Source: Bin55 sp965203735
GTDB lineage: Bacteria; Pseudomonadota; Gammaproteobacteria; Pseudomonadales; Azotimanducaceae
NCBI GenBank assembly: GCA_965203735.1
Contig: OZ241909.1
Coordinates: forward strand, 3,348,001-3,412,000
DNA: 64,000 nt
Reading direction: 5' to 3'
Of the stretch, positions 53,304-62,545 are shown piece by piece. How positions within the stretch are numbered: the first letter of the stretch is position 1; each line of letters begins with the position of its first letter. The translations under genes were made by a program, and so were the position numbers. The notes below the pieces were generated by a model. That model had not been told where the DNA came from, did no database searches, and saw nothing but the letters and a program-made list of their open reading frames with translations.

Positions 53304-53834
53304 CTACTCGTCGTTTTGCATAGATTGCCGTACAGCCGCAAGCGTCCGTACGAGTTTTGTAGGTACTGCATCGAGTACCTGGGCAAGTTTCGCTACAGGC
53401 CCGAGCATCACGGACATGAGTCTTGCCAATGCTTCGTCCCGTGTTGGCAATGATGCGACCTTGTCTAGGTCATCACCTGTCTGCAGAGTGCCAGCCACTG
53501 ATATCGCTCGAACATCCAAAGACACACCTGATCGCTTGATCGCTCGCACAAGCCGAGCACCGGCACCAGGGTCTTCATTTGAATAAGCAATGATCGAAGG
53601 ACCTTTTAGAGACGACTGTAGGCACTCGTGAACAGTACCCTCAAATGCCAAACGCGCCAACGTGTTGCGAACAACTTGAAGCTGAACCCCGGCCTCTCGG
53701 GCTTGCTTTCGCATATCGGTGAGCTCAGTTACGGTAATTCCACGAAAATCGGCAACAAGAGCTGAAACGGCAGCTTCTGCCGTGACACGCGTTTCTTCGA
53801 CCTTTTGTTTCTTTTCTTCTAGAGCAAGCGTCAT
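53304..53834 (-). CDS. rplJ: 50S ribosomal protein L10
   Basis: A 176-residue L10, base of the L12 stalk. FRGITVTELTDMRKQAREAGVQLQVVRNTLARLA (in part) is typical, and the C-terminal helix binds L12. With L12 it represses rplJL translation in E. coli. Confidence 0.96.
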   Translation of the reverse strand: MTLALEEKKQKVEETRVTAEAAVSALVADFRGITVTELTDMRKQAREAGVQLQVVRNTLARLAFEGTVHECLQSSLKGPSIIAYSNEDPGAGARLVRAIKRSGVSLDVRAISVAGTLQTGDDLDKVASLPTRDEALARLMSVMLGPVAKLAQVLDAVPTKLVRTLAAVRQSMQNDE

Positions 53835-53864
53835 TTGTGTGTCTGGTCTCTAACTAGCACTCTC

Positions 53865-54563
53865 TCAACTTTCCAACGAAGTCTGTTCGATGGCAACTCC
53901 CGGACCCATTGTTGTAGAGAGTGTGATTTTCTTGAGATACGTGCCTTTCGCAGATGCTGGTTTGGCTTTTCTAAGGTCATCGAGCAGAGCAGCGATGTTT
54001 TCTTTGACTTGCTCCCCGCTTTGTCCAACTTGCCCAACGCAACCGTGGATGACTCCGCCCCGATCAGCACGAAACTGTACTTGCCCCGACTTGGCGTTCT
54101 TCACAGCAGTGGCCATGTCGTTCGTCACGGTTCCAGACTTTGGATTAGGCATCAGTCCGCGCGGTCCCAAGATTCGGCCTAGAGGACCTAGAACTCGCAT
54201 ACTCTGTGGCGTTGCAAGCACGACGTCAAAATCGTAATTACCTGCCTTAACGCTCTCTGCCAAGTCTTCAAGTCCTACAACATCTGCACCAGCTGCTTGT
54301 GCTGCTTCAGCCTCATCGCCGGAAGCAAAGACTGCAACTTTGATGTCCTTTCCGACTCCGTGCGGCAATGTGGTTGAACCGCGAACCATTTGATCTTGTT
54401 TCTTCGTGTCGATCCCTAGATTGACCGCGACGTCCAGAGATTCCTTGAACTTGGTGCGTTGAGCCAATTCCGTCAGAATCTTGACAGCCTCTTGAACATC
54501 GTAGTGATGACTAGGGTCAATCTTTTCCTGAACAGCTTTCTGTCTCTTCGAGAGTCTTCCCAT
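53865..54563 (-). CDS. rplA: 50S ribosomal protein L1
   Basis: A 232-residue L1 of the E-site stalk. FKESLDVAVNLGIDTKKQDQMVRGSTTLPHG and GPRGLMPNPKSGTVT are diagnostic (shown in short parts). One-base overlap with rplK. In E. coli L1 represses the rplKA message. Confidence 0.97.
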   Translation of the reverse strand: MGRLSKRQKAVQEKIDPSHHYDVQEAVKILTELAQRTKFKESLDVAVNLGIDTKKQDQMVRGSTTLPHGVGKDIKVAVFASGDEAEAAQAAGADVVGLEDLAESVKAGNYDFDVVLATPQSMRVLGPLGRILGPRGLMPNPKSGTVTNDMATAVKNAKSGQVQFRADRGGVIHGCVGQVGQSGEQVKENIAALLDDLRKAKPASAKGTYLKKITLSTTMGPGVAIEQTSLES

Positions 54564-54994
54564 TAGATGCCTTCCACTTCAATACCCGCACTCCTAGCAC
54601 TTCCCGCTAGAGTTCGAACTGCAGCGTCCATATCGGCAGCGGTGAGATCGGGTTCTTTTACCTTTGCGATTTCTTCCAACTGGGTTCGCGTGACCTTACC
54701 CACCTTTTCCGTGTTGGGAGTGCCACTACCTTTCGCAACTCCAGCTGCCTTTCGAATTAGCACGGATGCGGGTGGGCTCTTCGTTATGTAGCTAAAACTT
54801 CGATCCGCATAAACCGTGATGATGCACGGTATCGGCAAGCCGGGCTCGATCGATTGAGTCTGGGCGTTGAACGACTTCGTAAATTCAACGATGTTGATGC
54901 CGTGTTGACCCAATGCTGGACCGACAGGCGGCGCCGGTGTGGCTTGGCCAGCGGGCACTTGCAATTTGATGTAGGTCAGTACCTTTTTCGCCAT
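54563..54994 (-). CDS. rplK: 50S ribosomal protein L11
   Basis: A 143-residue L11 at the GTPase centre. YIKLQVPAGQATPAPPVGPALGQHGINI and the Pro-rich thiostrepton-site region are intact. 77 bases after nusG. Confidence 0.97.
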   Translation of the reverse strand: MAKKVLTYIKLQVPAGQATPAPPVGPALGQHGINIVEFTKSFNAQTQSIEPGLPIPCIITVYADRSFSYITKSPPASVLIRKAAGVAKGSGTPNTEKVGKVTRTQLEEIAKVKEPDLTAADMDAAVRTLAGSARSAGIEVEGI

Positions 54995-55071
54995 GAGTGT
55001 TCAGTGCGTTGAAACACCACGCATGTCGAAACTCGCCTCAGTACGAGCTTCAATTTTGCGTTTGTGCTTCG

Positions 55072-55647
55072 TTATCCTTTCTCGACCTGAGAAAAGTCAA
55101 GTTCAACTGGTGTGGAACGTCCAAAAATCGTGACCGATACGACAAGGCGACTTTTCTCGTAGTTGACCTCTTCAACGATACCGTTGAAATCCACAAATGG
55201 ACCGTCAATTACGCGAACAAGCTCCCCAGCCCCAAACAATGTTTTAGGCGTATCCGTGTCGTTTCCTTCCCGGACTCGGTCAAGTATGAGCTGCGCTTCT
55301 TCATCCGATATGGGAACCGGATTGTTTATTGTACCACCGATGAACCCAATCACTCGAGGTGTCGCCTTAACAACTTGCCAAGTGTGTTCGTTCATCGCCA
55401 TATGCACAAAGATGTAACCGGGAAAGAACTTTCGCTCACTCCTTCTCTTTTGACCGCCGCGCATCTCGACCACTTCCTCGGAAGGAACCACGACTTCCCC
55501 GAAGTGACTCTTGAACTCTGACAATTCGATTCTCTCTTCGATTGCCTGTGCAACTTTCTTCTCGTGACCTGAGTAAGCATTAACGACGTACCAACTCTTT
55601 GTCGGCGAGATGTCGGTTTGAGTCTGCGTTGTTTCTTCCAATTTCAC
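55072..55647 (-). CDS. nusG: transcription termination/antitermination factor NusG
   Basis: A 191-residue NusG linking RNA polymerase with ribosome and Rho. NGN domain WYVVNAYSGHEKKVAQAIEER (short part), FPGYIFVHM, and the KOW domain GELVRVIDGPFVDFNGIVEEV are clear. Starts with GTG 55647 just before the secE end. Confidence 0.97.
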   Translation of the reverse strand: MKLEETTQTQTDISPTKSWYVVNAYSGHEKKVAQAIEERIELSEFKSHFGEVVVPSEEVVEMRGGQKRRSERKFFPGYIFVHMAMNEHTWQVVKATPRVIGFIGGTINNPVPISDEEAQLILDRVREGNDTDTPKTLFGAGELVRVIDGPFVDFNGIVEEVNYEKSRLVVSVTIFGRSTPVELDFSQVEKG

Positions 55648-56028
55648 TCACCCTATTAGCATTTGCACAATCCAAGTCAGCAATGAATCCAATGCCCAGA
55701 GAATCAGTGCAAAAACCAATATCAACACGATGACGATAAGTGTCGTTTGCAACGTCTCTTGCCGCGTAGGCCAAATGACTCTGCGAACTTCAGATCGAGC
55801 GTCGCGCATCAGCACCCAAAGGTTTCTTCCTTTTTCTGTTTGAAAGAGAATGAAGCCGGCCAAGACAGCCATTGCGACGAGCGCAAGCGCTCGATAAAAG
55901 ACATTGATCTCGCCGAACCACCAATTGCCCACAATCCCGCCCACGACAAGAGCAATTACGGCGAACCACTTGGCACGATCGGCCATTGACGTCTCGGTGC
56001 TGGGCTGTTTTCCTGCTTGAGTAGCCAT
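55648..56028 (-). CDS. secE: preprotein translocase subunit SecE
   Basis: A 126-residue SecE with three membrane segments, as in enterobacteria, and the conserved cytosolic motif SEVRRVIWPTRQETLQTT. ATG 56028; the longer frame reads into tRNA-Trp and is not real. Directly downstream of tRNA-Trp. Confidence 0.94.
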   Translation of the reverse strand: MATQAGKQPSTETSMADRAKWFAVIALVVGGIVGNWWFGEINVFYRALALVAMAVLAGFILFQTEKGRNLWVLMRDARSEVRRVIWPTRQETLQTTLIVIVLILVFALILWALDSLLTWIVQMLIG

Positions 56029-56088
56029 CTTTGACAGAATCCTCGATCTAACTCGCAGTCCTACACATGCCGGTTGAAAGTCTTTCGG

Positions 56089-56164
56089 TGGCAGGCCAGG
56101 AGGGCATCGAACCCCCAACCTGCGGTTTTGGAGACCGCCGCTCTGCCAATTGAGCTACTGGCCT
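56089..56164 (-). tRNA. tRNA-Trp (CCA)
   Basis: 76 bases, 5' AGGCCAG pairing with CTGGCCT, anticodon CCA in CTCCAAAA, T-loop GGTTCGATG-type, genomic CCA end. Lies between tRNA-Thr and secE. Confidence 0.96.
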
Positions 56165-56335
56165 AGTTGCTTTCATTTATCGGCGGAACTAACTCTCACT
56201 CAGTTCCGATGTTTACGACTGAGGTGTTGTCTCGTTGCTATTTTCCTTGTGCTAGGACTGTTTGTTGGTAAATCGCACTTCGTGATCCTCACACGCACTT
56301 CTGCGCTACTTCGATCCACTCTTGCGCTGCTTGAA

Positions 56336-56411
56336 TGGTGCTCACAATCGGATTTGAACCGATGACCTCTTCCTTACCAAGGAAGCGCTCTACCGACTGA
56401 GCTATGTGAGC
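56336..56411 (-). tRNA. tRNA-Thr (GGT)
   Basis: 76 bases, acceptor GCTCACA / TGTGAGC, anticodon GGT, GGTTCAAATCC T-arm and encoded CCA. Confidence 0.96.
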
Positions 56412-56460
56412 TTGCCCAGACGCATGACCCTTTAGTTTATCCAATTCTGCATCGGAGCAA

Positions 56461-56534
56461 TGGTGCGGGCAGCGGGAATCGAACCCGCGCCATCAGCTTG
56501 GAAGGCTGAGGTTCTACCACTAAACAATGCCCGC
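56461..56534 (-). tRNA. tRNA-Gly (TCC)
   Basis: 74 bases, acceptor GCGGGCA / TGCCCGC, anticodon TCC, GGTTCGATTCC T-arm and encoded CCA. Confidence 0.96.
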
Positions 56535-56570
56535 ACGGCCTTTCTGTATTGCTTTCCTGTTCGACCAATA

Positions 56571-56655
56571 TGGTGGAGGGGGTAGGATTCGAACCTACGA
56601 AGTCGACGACATCAGATTTACAGTCTGGTCCCTTTGGCCACTCGGGAACCCCTCC
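56571..56655 (-). tRNA. tRNA-Tyr (GTA)
   Basis: 85 bases with the long variable arm of tyrosine tRNA; acceptor GGAGGGG / CCCCTCC, anticodon GTA, GGTTCGAATCC T-arm and encoded CCA. Confidence 0.96.
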
Positions 56656-57080
56656 AAAGCTTTACTTCGTCGCTCAGACCCTAAAAGGGGACTATTGTCG
56701 TTGCTAAGACAGGCGTTGTCAATCAAAGTTTCGGGAATAAGTAGAGCTACATGCACTCTACCCTTGGAATGACCTGAATGGGAACGCATAAGGAAGTTAC
56801 GGAACTAATGTCAAATTCTTGCTACTAATTAAGAGCTTTACTCGCTCGTGAGAGATGCCAAAAGTATCAAGTCTGGCTCTAGGCAAAGCACCCTCTTAGA
56901 CTGCTTCTCTTGGTCACTAGCCGTTCAGAACGCCACTGTCAGCCCCCCCGCCGGCAAACTCACGCATACTTCATACTTGCTGAATAGTCAAGTAGTTGGA
57001 GTTTCCCCAACCGGTCATCAAGTTCTCAGACTCTGGTAGATCCTATTACACGTGTCTGAGATTCAATGGAGGATTAGAAA
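56656..57080. other. divergent spacer between the tRNA operon and the subtilase gene
   Basis: About 425 bases holding the tRNA promoter near 56700 and, on the other side, the ribosome site GGAGG of the subtilase at 57069-57073. No protein-like frame and no clear subtilase promoter were seen. Confidence 0.5.
56694..56722 (-). promoter_or_regulatory. predicted strong promoter of the tRNA-secE-nusG operon
   Basis: TTGACA (perfect) at 56722-56717, 17 bases, GACAAT at 56699-56694. Transcription would start near 56687, 31 bases before tRNA-Tyr. A CCCC-rich segment follows the -10, as in stringently controlled stable-RNA promoters. Confidence 0.7.
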
Positions 57081-60000
57081 TTGAAAAACAAGAAAATTGC
57101 GGTCATTGCAGTCATTTTCATGTGCGCAGTAGTTGTTGCGACACTTGGCATGTCATTCTTTACCGAAAGACAAATTGCACAGAGCAAAGTTGCACAAGTA
57201 GAGAAAGTCCTTGAACGATCACTATCAACAAACGCGGCTGCAAGTCTAGATGGTTCACGCACTGTCGTGTTGAAGTCCAGAAGTGCGGGTAAGCGTTCAC
57301 GCAAATCTACATTCATACTTCAAGATACATCAGCTGGGATTAACGGTATTACGGATACCCTTTCGAAACAGATTGCAACAACCCGTGAAAGTGTCAGTTC
57401 GGCGGCCAAGGAAATAGGACACAAGGATGCGCCTTCGCTCCACTGGATAGATCCCGTCAATTCGATCCGAAAGATCGTGGCGACTGGCGAGGAGCAAGAT
57501 CGTAAATGGGTATACGGATGGCTTCAACTTCAATCAGGATTCGACCGAACTTCGCTAGAAGAAAGCCTCGTGCGTCACAGGACCACTTTGCTGGGATTTT
57601 CCGGGTTGTACGCAAGAGCACGCATCCCAACTGATGAATCAACCTTGAAAGAACTCGCTGCCGATCCGCTCGTTGCTGGTTTTGGTACACAACCTTCATC
57701 GCAAAAAATCGATGCAAGACTTAGAGAGCGTTACTCAGGCATTGGCAATGGAGAAGAGTTGCCAGTCTTCATCACGGTCCTAACCAACAACGATAAAGCG
57801 TCTCTCAGACAGTCCTTGACGGAAATGGGAGTGACGGTTGGACAGTGGTTTGCCGACATTAGGACCTATTCCGCCAATCTTCCCGTAGAAGCTGTAGACG
57901 CTGTGCTTCAACGCGACGACGTGGAGGAGATAACGGGCAATGGAGTCGTTGCGTCGCTACTTGACTCAGCAAATTCAGTAGTTGGAATCGACGGATTTCG
58001 GCAGTACAACAGTTCAACAGAATCATTCGAAGGATCGACAGGCAATGGAATCGCGGTTGGAGTGATGGACACTGGTCTGAATATTGAACATGTGGACTTT
58101 TCGCTGAAAGACGTGTGTGGTGCGAATTTCCTGTCGAATTCCGCATCCGACGAGGACGATCTCTTTTACGACGAACATGGGCATGGTAGCCATGTCACCG
58201 GAATCATCGCGGGAGAAGGTAAGAGCGAACCCAACTACGCCGGAGTCGCACCGGGCGTAAGGCAAATCAGAATTGCAAAGGTTCTTGACACAAACGGCAG
58301 GGGTTCGCACCTCGACATTTTTAATGCCGTCAAGTTCCTGCGAGAAGAAAATCCTTGTGATAGTGACGAACCCTCCATAACACCTTCATTGGTCAATGTC
58401 AGTCTAGGAGGATCCACCGATGCTTCGGATGGCAATTCCCTGTTTAATCGAAAAATCGATGTAACTGTCTACGACTACAACCAATCGTATGTGCTTGCAG
58501 CTGGCAACGACGGACTAAGTGGAATTTCAGACTTGGGCTCATCCAAGAACGCAATCACTGTTGGGGCCGTTTTCGACAATGGCGTCGCTACCGACTTTAG
58601 CAGCCATGGACCAACTTCGGACGGTCGTCTGTCGCCGCATGTCGCAGCACCCGGAGGGCTTGTAACCTCCATAGAAGGAGCAGGAAAACGAAGAGACTAT
58701 GTGGAATATAGCGGCACTAGCATGGCCGCACCCGCTGTCGCTGGACTTTCCGCGGTCCTGTTGGAGAACAATGATTGGGATCCGGCCTTGCTTAGAGCTG
58801 TCTTGATGGCTACCGCCGTCAGACCCGAACCGTTCGTCGGGATCAAAGATGGATTCCCGACGAACAACACGGATGGCCCTGGACGGCTCCAAGAAGAATA
58901 TGGAATGGGACTCGTAACCGCAAGTCAAAATTGGGTAGCTGGAGACCAATATTCTCGAGAACTGTCCTCGGGAGAGGACTTCTCGGTCACCATCACCATT
59001 CCTGAGGGTGTTGCTCGACTGGATGTTGTACTCACATGGATAGAACCTCCTTCAACACGCTTTTCCGATACTGTCATCTCGAATTTCGATCTCTACCTCG
59101 ACGAAGACGCGAACTGCGGCGAAGGTGCATGTGGCGAACACTCCTCCACATCTTCGATCGACAACAACGAATGGATCCTTCTCAAGGATCCCAAGGCCGG
59201 GGAATACACGATAAAGGTAGTGCCCGCCAATGACTTCACAGAGCCGGCAAAGGTTGGATTAGCGTGGCGCGCTATCGAAAAGGATTCGCCTCAACTTACA
59301 GTAGAGGCATCGACTTCCCTAGTGTCGATTAGACCAAACGAAAGCTTCGAATTTGAACTGGAGGTGTCTGTTGATGGGTTTGTCGCTGCTGGCACGACGG
59401 TTCATCTAGCCTGCGAAGATTCAATTGCCTGTTCGGACTACGATTCCCGTTCTCTGTGGCATCCCTCAAGCCACGCAATCCATAGTGACGGTACGTACCA
59501 ACTCTTGACCAACGAACCCAACGTCCCCATCGCAATCGGAGAGGTCACTGGCGACTCAAGCCGCAAAGTAAGCATAAGAGTTCCTCGAGGTGTTGCTAGA
59601 GAAAGTCATACACTCTACTTTGTGGCAAGTTCGTTCAACGCGCAATCGGCCTTAACGGCAATTGACGTTGAAGTGGACGACGCGGCGTCTCCCGATGAGA
59701 TTTCGCCTCCGAGCAACGACATGATGCGTCACGCCATCACACTGACCGGAACTGCTGGCGATTTCGATGTGAATTTGCGGCTTGCATCGCGAGAACCAGG
59801 CGAGAGAATTGTCCAGGAAATCAATTCTGGTTCATCTCTCACAAAGTTCTACCAAGATCCTGTCGATATCGCGTCGCTTGAAGAATTTTCAACAAATTCG
59901 CGACACAGCAGCGCATGGTATGAGCTCAACACACCGTCCGGCATTGCAGTTCTAACGGTCACTGGTCTACCTCGCGGAGCCGAAATGACAGTCTTTGAAT

Positions 60001-62543
60001 CGACATCAGACGGTCTAACGTCCGTTTACGAACACCGTGAATCCCTCTCCTCCGGTGCCTTGGGAAATTCATTCAGCACTCGTGTCGAAGAATCCAGCCG
60101 TTATCTTCTACAACTAATTAATCCTTCGTACAACGCTGGAACCGCAAACGCTGGCTGGTCTCTTCGAGAAGACGTTCCGCCTGCAAACGATGACTTTGTG
60201 GATGCTGAGCAAATTTCTGGGGTTTCCGGTAGTGTAGCGAGAACCAACTTCAACTCAAACTTGGAAGGGTTCGAGTTCTATGACGAGGATCACAACGAGT
60301 CAACTTGGTTCAAATGGACAGCACCGCATTCGGAGACTTACGAATTTAATGCCCATCCAGGCTTCGCACTCGTCTTCAGCGGCACTGATGCAGCCAACCT
60401 AACGCGAATTTCCAGTATTCCTGCATCTAATCGAAGCAATATCGTTCAAACGGAGGCCGACGTACTGTACTACATAGCCATCATAAGCTCCTCCGATGGG
60501 GGTTCAGTCAATGACTACGAACTGAGCTGGTCGTCTACAACCAACACGCAATTAATGGACAACGACAATTACCGAGCGGCCTCAGCATTGAGCGGATCAT
60601 CTGGAGAATTCAACGAGGACATCAGGCGAAAACGGACACTTGAACCGAACGAACCCCATGAAGTCGGACTGGGTACTTTGTGGTGGACGTGGACACCCAG
60701 CGCAAGCGGAACCTATACATTCAAGCTCAACGATCCAGACTTAGAACGCCTCTCGATGTGGACGGGCAGTAGTCTGGACAACCTCTCGGAAGTAGCGATC
60801 GGAACCATACTATCGGTTGATGCTACTGCCGACGAAACCTACTACCTAGCCTACGGCACCGACCACAAATTCCCTTTCAACGACTTGCAGAGTCGTTATT
60901 CGCGCCGGGTATCCGTGACATGGGGTCCCGCACCATCCAACGACCTAAGAGTCAAGGCAATCGAACTCGCAGGCACCAGTGGGTCCACGACATTCACACA
61001 CCAGCACGCAACCGAATCGAGTGATGATCCTCGAGGAATAGCGGGAACTCACTCCTTGTGGTGGAGATGGACTGCACCCTCAGACGGCTGGATCAAGTTC
61101 GAACTCGACGTTGAAGGCGACGATCCGTACCAACGACAAGTCGACAATGTGCTCGGAATACTCAAGGCAGACGACGATTCTCGATTCATAGCCAACACCG
61201 ACAGATCCTATGTCCTGAATGGCAAACCGGAAACCATGATCTACGCCGCCGCTGGTGAGGAGTACACCATACAGGTCTCTCTACGAACCAGTACGTCCCA
61301 AGACCCATTTGCCGATTCAGGCTTCAGTTGGAGCGCAGCAAATGCACCGCCGTGGCTCAAGTACCAAGAACACTTGACAAGTGGCGCGCTCCCTGGAATG
61401 TCGAACGAAGTGGATTCGTTGATTGCTCCTCGAAGTATTGCAATCGATCCCTCTACCGACACGCTGTACATCATAGCGGAGACCGGTCTAATCGTTCTAA
61501 CAACCGATGCGGAGAGCGGCAGTGCTCAGTTTTCAAAGCTCGTCGAATTTGTCGACCTACAGGAAAACATCGTCAGAAACATGGACCGAGCCATTCTGGC
61601 ATGGGATAGCAAAAACTCCAATCTCTACGCATTCAACCCAAAGGGTCTCTACCTCTTTCAGGACTTGGACACTGATTCCGCCTATCTCGAGGAATGCATT
61701 GACCACCCTGGTGGGTCTCTCAATTCTGCATCCCAACTGCTAATAGACGATGAGTCCAAGTACTTCCACGCGATTAATTCCTCGTCCGGCATGAAAATCG
61801 AGACCTACGAACGGACGGATTCGTGTGAATTCACGGCAATTCAGACGCTCGATGATGATGACATTAGAGAACTTCAAGAAGGCACCGCTGCATTGATTGG
61901 GCCCGATCAAGCTTATTTCTATGTGTCTGCCGACGATGGTCTGGTGACTTTCTCGCGAGATACAGCGACCGGAGAGCTTCAGCTGATTTCCATGGCTCCT
62001 ACATCCGATCGGGAAGACGGCTACAGTTACCGATGGGATGATAGTTCTCTGATTGCTTCAGGTGCGAGAAATCAGTTGTTCGTGATGGGAAGGTATGCGC
62101 CTTATATTGCAGCTTACGACATCGAAAGTGATCCCCAGAACCCAACTTTGATCTCGAGTGTGGTGGAGTTCTATGTCGAGAACCGAGAATTTGACAACTA
62201 TGGATTTGTGACCAAAGAGACTCTTCCCACTAACGCATACAATTGTGCGACACTGGTGGCGCAGTCCGATTCCGAACTTGCGGATATCTTGTGCGACGAT
62301 GCAATGTTCTCGGTGTCGTCGGAAGATGGCCAGTTGTACGTGCAGGACATGTTGGTCGCAAACGAGGACGACAGATTCGGCAAGGAACTGAAGAATGTCG
62401 CAATCAAGCGCACCAGTCTCAAACAAGCTGTAACAAACGGGAAAGATACTCGAGTGTACGTAATCGTGCACGATCGCTACAGCTACAAAGACTTCCTATT
62501 GATGTTCGAACGTGCCTCGCACATCGGGATGGACCCCTACTGA
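57081..62543 (+). CDS. very large subtilisin-like serine protease (S8) with repeats and propeller-like tail
   Basis: An 1820-residue exported protease. An N-terminal signal anchor (IAVIAVIFMCAVVVATLGM) precedes a propeptide-like region (to about 310). The S8 catalytic domain has Asp330 (GVMDTG), His368 (HGSHVTG), the oxyanion Asn in AAGNDG and Ser547 in GTSMAAP. After a beta domain come four repeats beginning near 877, 1033, 1158 and 1284 (PSNDMM, PPANDD, MDNDNY, PSNDLR), each with a WW/WxWTAP-like strand resembling PPC or bacterial adhesion repeats. A region from about 1430 has propeller-like blades (ARSIAIDPSTDTLYI). It starts with TTG 57081 behind GGAGG. No sorting signal for T9SS or LPXTG was seen. 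The substrate is unknown. Confidence 0.88.
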   Translation: MKNKKIAVIAVIFMCAVVVATLGMSFFTERQIAQSKVAQVEKVLERSLSTNAAASLDGSRTVVLKSRSAGKRSRKSTFILQDTSAGINGITDTLSKQIATTRESVSSAAKEIGHKDAPSLHWIDPVNSIRKIVATGEEQDRKWVYGWLQLQSGFDRTSLEESLVRHRTTLLGFSGLYARARIPTDESTLKELAADPLVAGFGTQPSSQKIDARLRERYSGIGNGEELPVFITVLTNNDKASLRQSLTEMGVTVGQWFADIRTYSANLPVEAVDAVLQRDDVEEITGNGVVASLLDSANSVVGIDGFRQYNSSTESFEGSTGNGIAVGVMDTGLNIEHVDFSLKDVCGANFLSNSASDEDDLFYDEHGHGSHVTGIIAGEGKSEPNYAGVAPGVRQIRIAKVLDTNGRGSHLDIFNAVKFLREENPCDSDEPSITPSLVNVSLGGSTDASDGNSLFNRKIDVTVYDYNQSYVLAAGNDGLSGISDLGSSKNAITVGAVFDNGVATDFSSHGPTSDGRLSPHVAAPGGLVTSIEGAGKRRDYVEYSGTSMAAPAVAGLSAVLLENNDWDPALLRAVLMATAVRPEPFVGIKDGFPTNNTDGPGRLQEEYGMGLVTASQNWVAGDQYSRELSSGEDFSVTITIPEGVARLDVVLTWIEPPSTRFSDTVISNFDLYLDEDANCGEGACGEHSSTSSIDNNEWILLKDPKAGEYTIKVVPANDFTEPAKVGLAWRAIEKDSPQLTVEASTSLVSIRPNESFEFELEVSVDGFVAAGTTVHLACEDSIACSDYDSRSLWHPSSHAIHSDGTYQLLTNEPNVPIAIGEVTGDSSRKVSIRVPRGVARESHTLYFVASSFNAQSALTAIDVEVDDAASPDEISPPSNDMMRHAITLTGTAGDFDVNLRLASREPGERIVQEINSGSSLTKFYQDPVDIASLEEFSTNSRHSSAWYELNTPSGIAVLTVTGLPRGAEMTVFESTSDGLTSVYEHRESLSSGALGNSFSTRVEESSRYLLQLINPSYNAGTANAGWSLREDVPPANDDFVDAEQISGVSGSVARTNFNSNLEGFEFYDEDHNESTWFKWTAPHSETYEFNAHPGFALVFSGTDAANLTRISSIPASNRSNIVQTEADVLYYIAIISSSDGGSVNDYELSWSSTTNTQLMDNDNYRAASALSGSSGEFNEDIRRKRTLEPNEPHEVGLGTLWWTWTPSASGTYTFKLNDPDLERLSMWTGSSLDNLSEVAIGTILSVDATADETYYLAYGTDHKFPFNDLQSRYSRRVSVTWGPAPSNDLRVKAIELAGTSGSTTFTHQHATESSDDPRGIAGTHSLWWRWTAPSDGWIKFELDVEGDDPYQRQVDNVLGILKADDDSRFIANTDRSYVLNGKPETMIYAAAGEEYTIQVSLRTSTSQDPFADSGFSWSAANAPPWLKYQEHLTSGALPGMSNEVDSLIAPRSIAIDPSTDTLYIIAETGLIVLTTDAESGSAQFSKLVEFVDLQENIVRNMDRAILAWDSKNSNLYAFNPKGLYLFQDLDTDSAYLEECIDHPGGSLNSASQLLIDDESKYFHAINSSSGMKIETYERTDSCEFTAIQTLDDDDIRELQEGTAALIGPDQAYFYVSADDGLVTFSRDTATGELQLISMAPTSDREDGYSYRWDDSSLIASGARNQLFVMGRYAPYIAAYDIESDPQNPTLISSVVEFYVENREFDNYGFVTKETLPTNAYNCATLVAQSDSELADILCDDAMFSVSSEDGQLYVQDMLVANEDDRFGKELKNVAIKRTSLKQAVTNGKDTRVYVIVHDRYSYKDFLLMFERASHIGMDPY

Positions 62544-62545
62544 TT

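Noticed and set aside
56150..56365. 71-codon plus-strand frame over the missing tufB site
   Set aside because: It overlaps tRNA-Trp and part of tRNA-Thr and shows no EF-Tu similarity.
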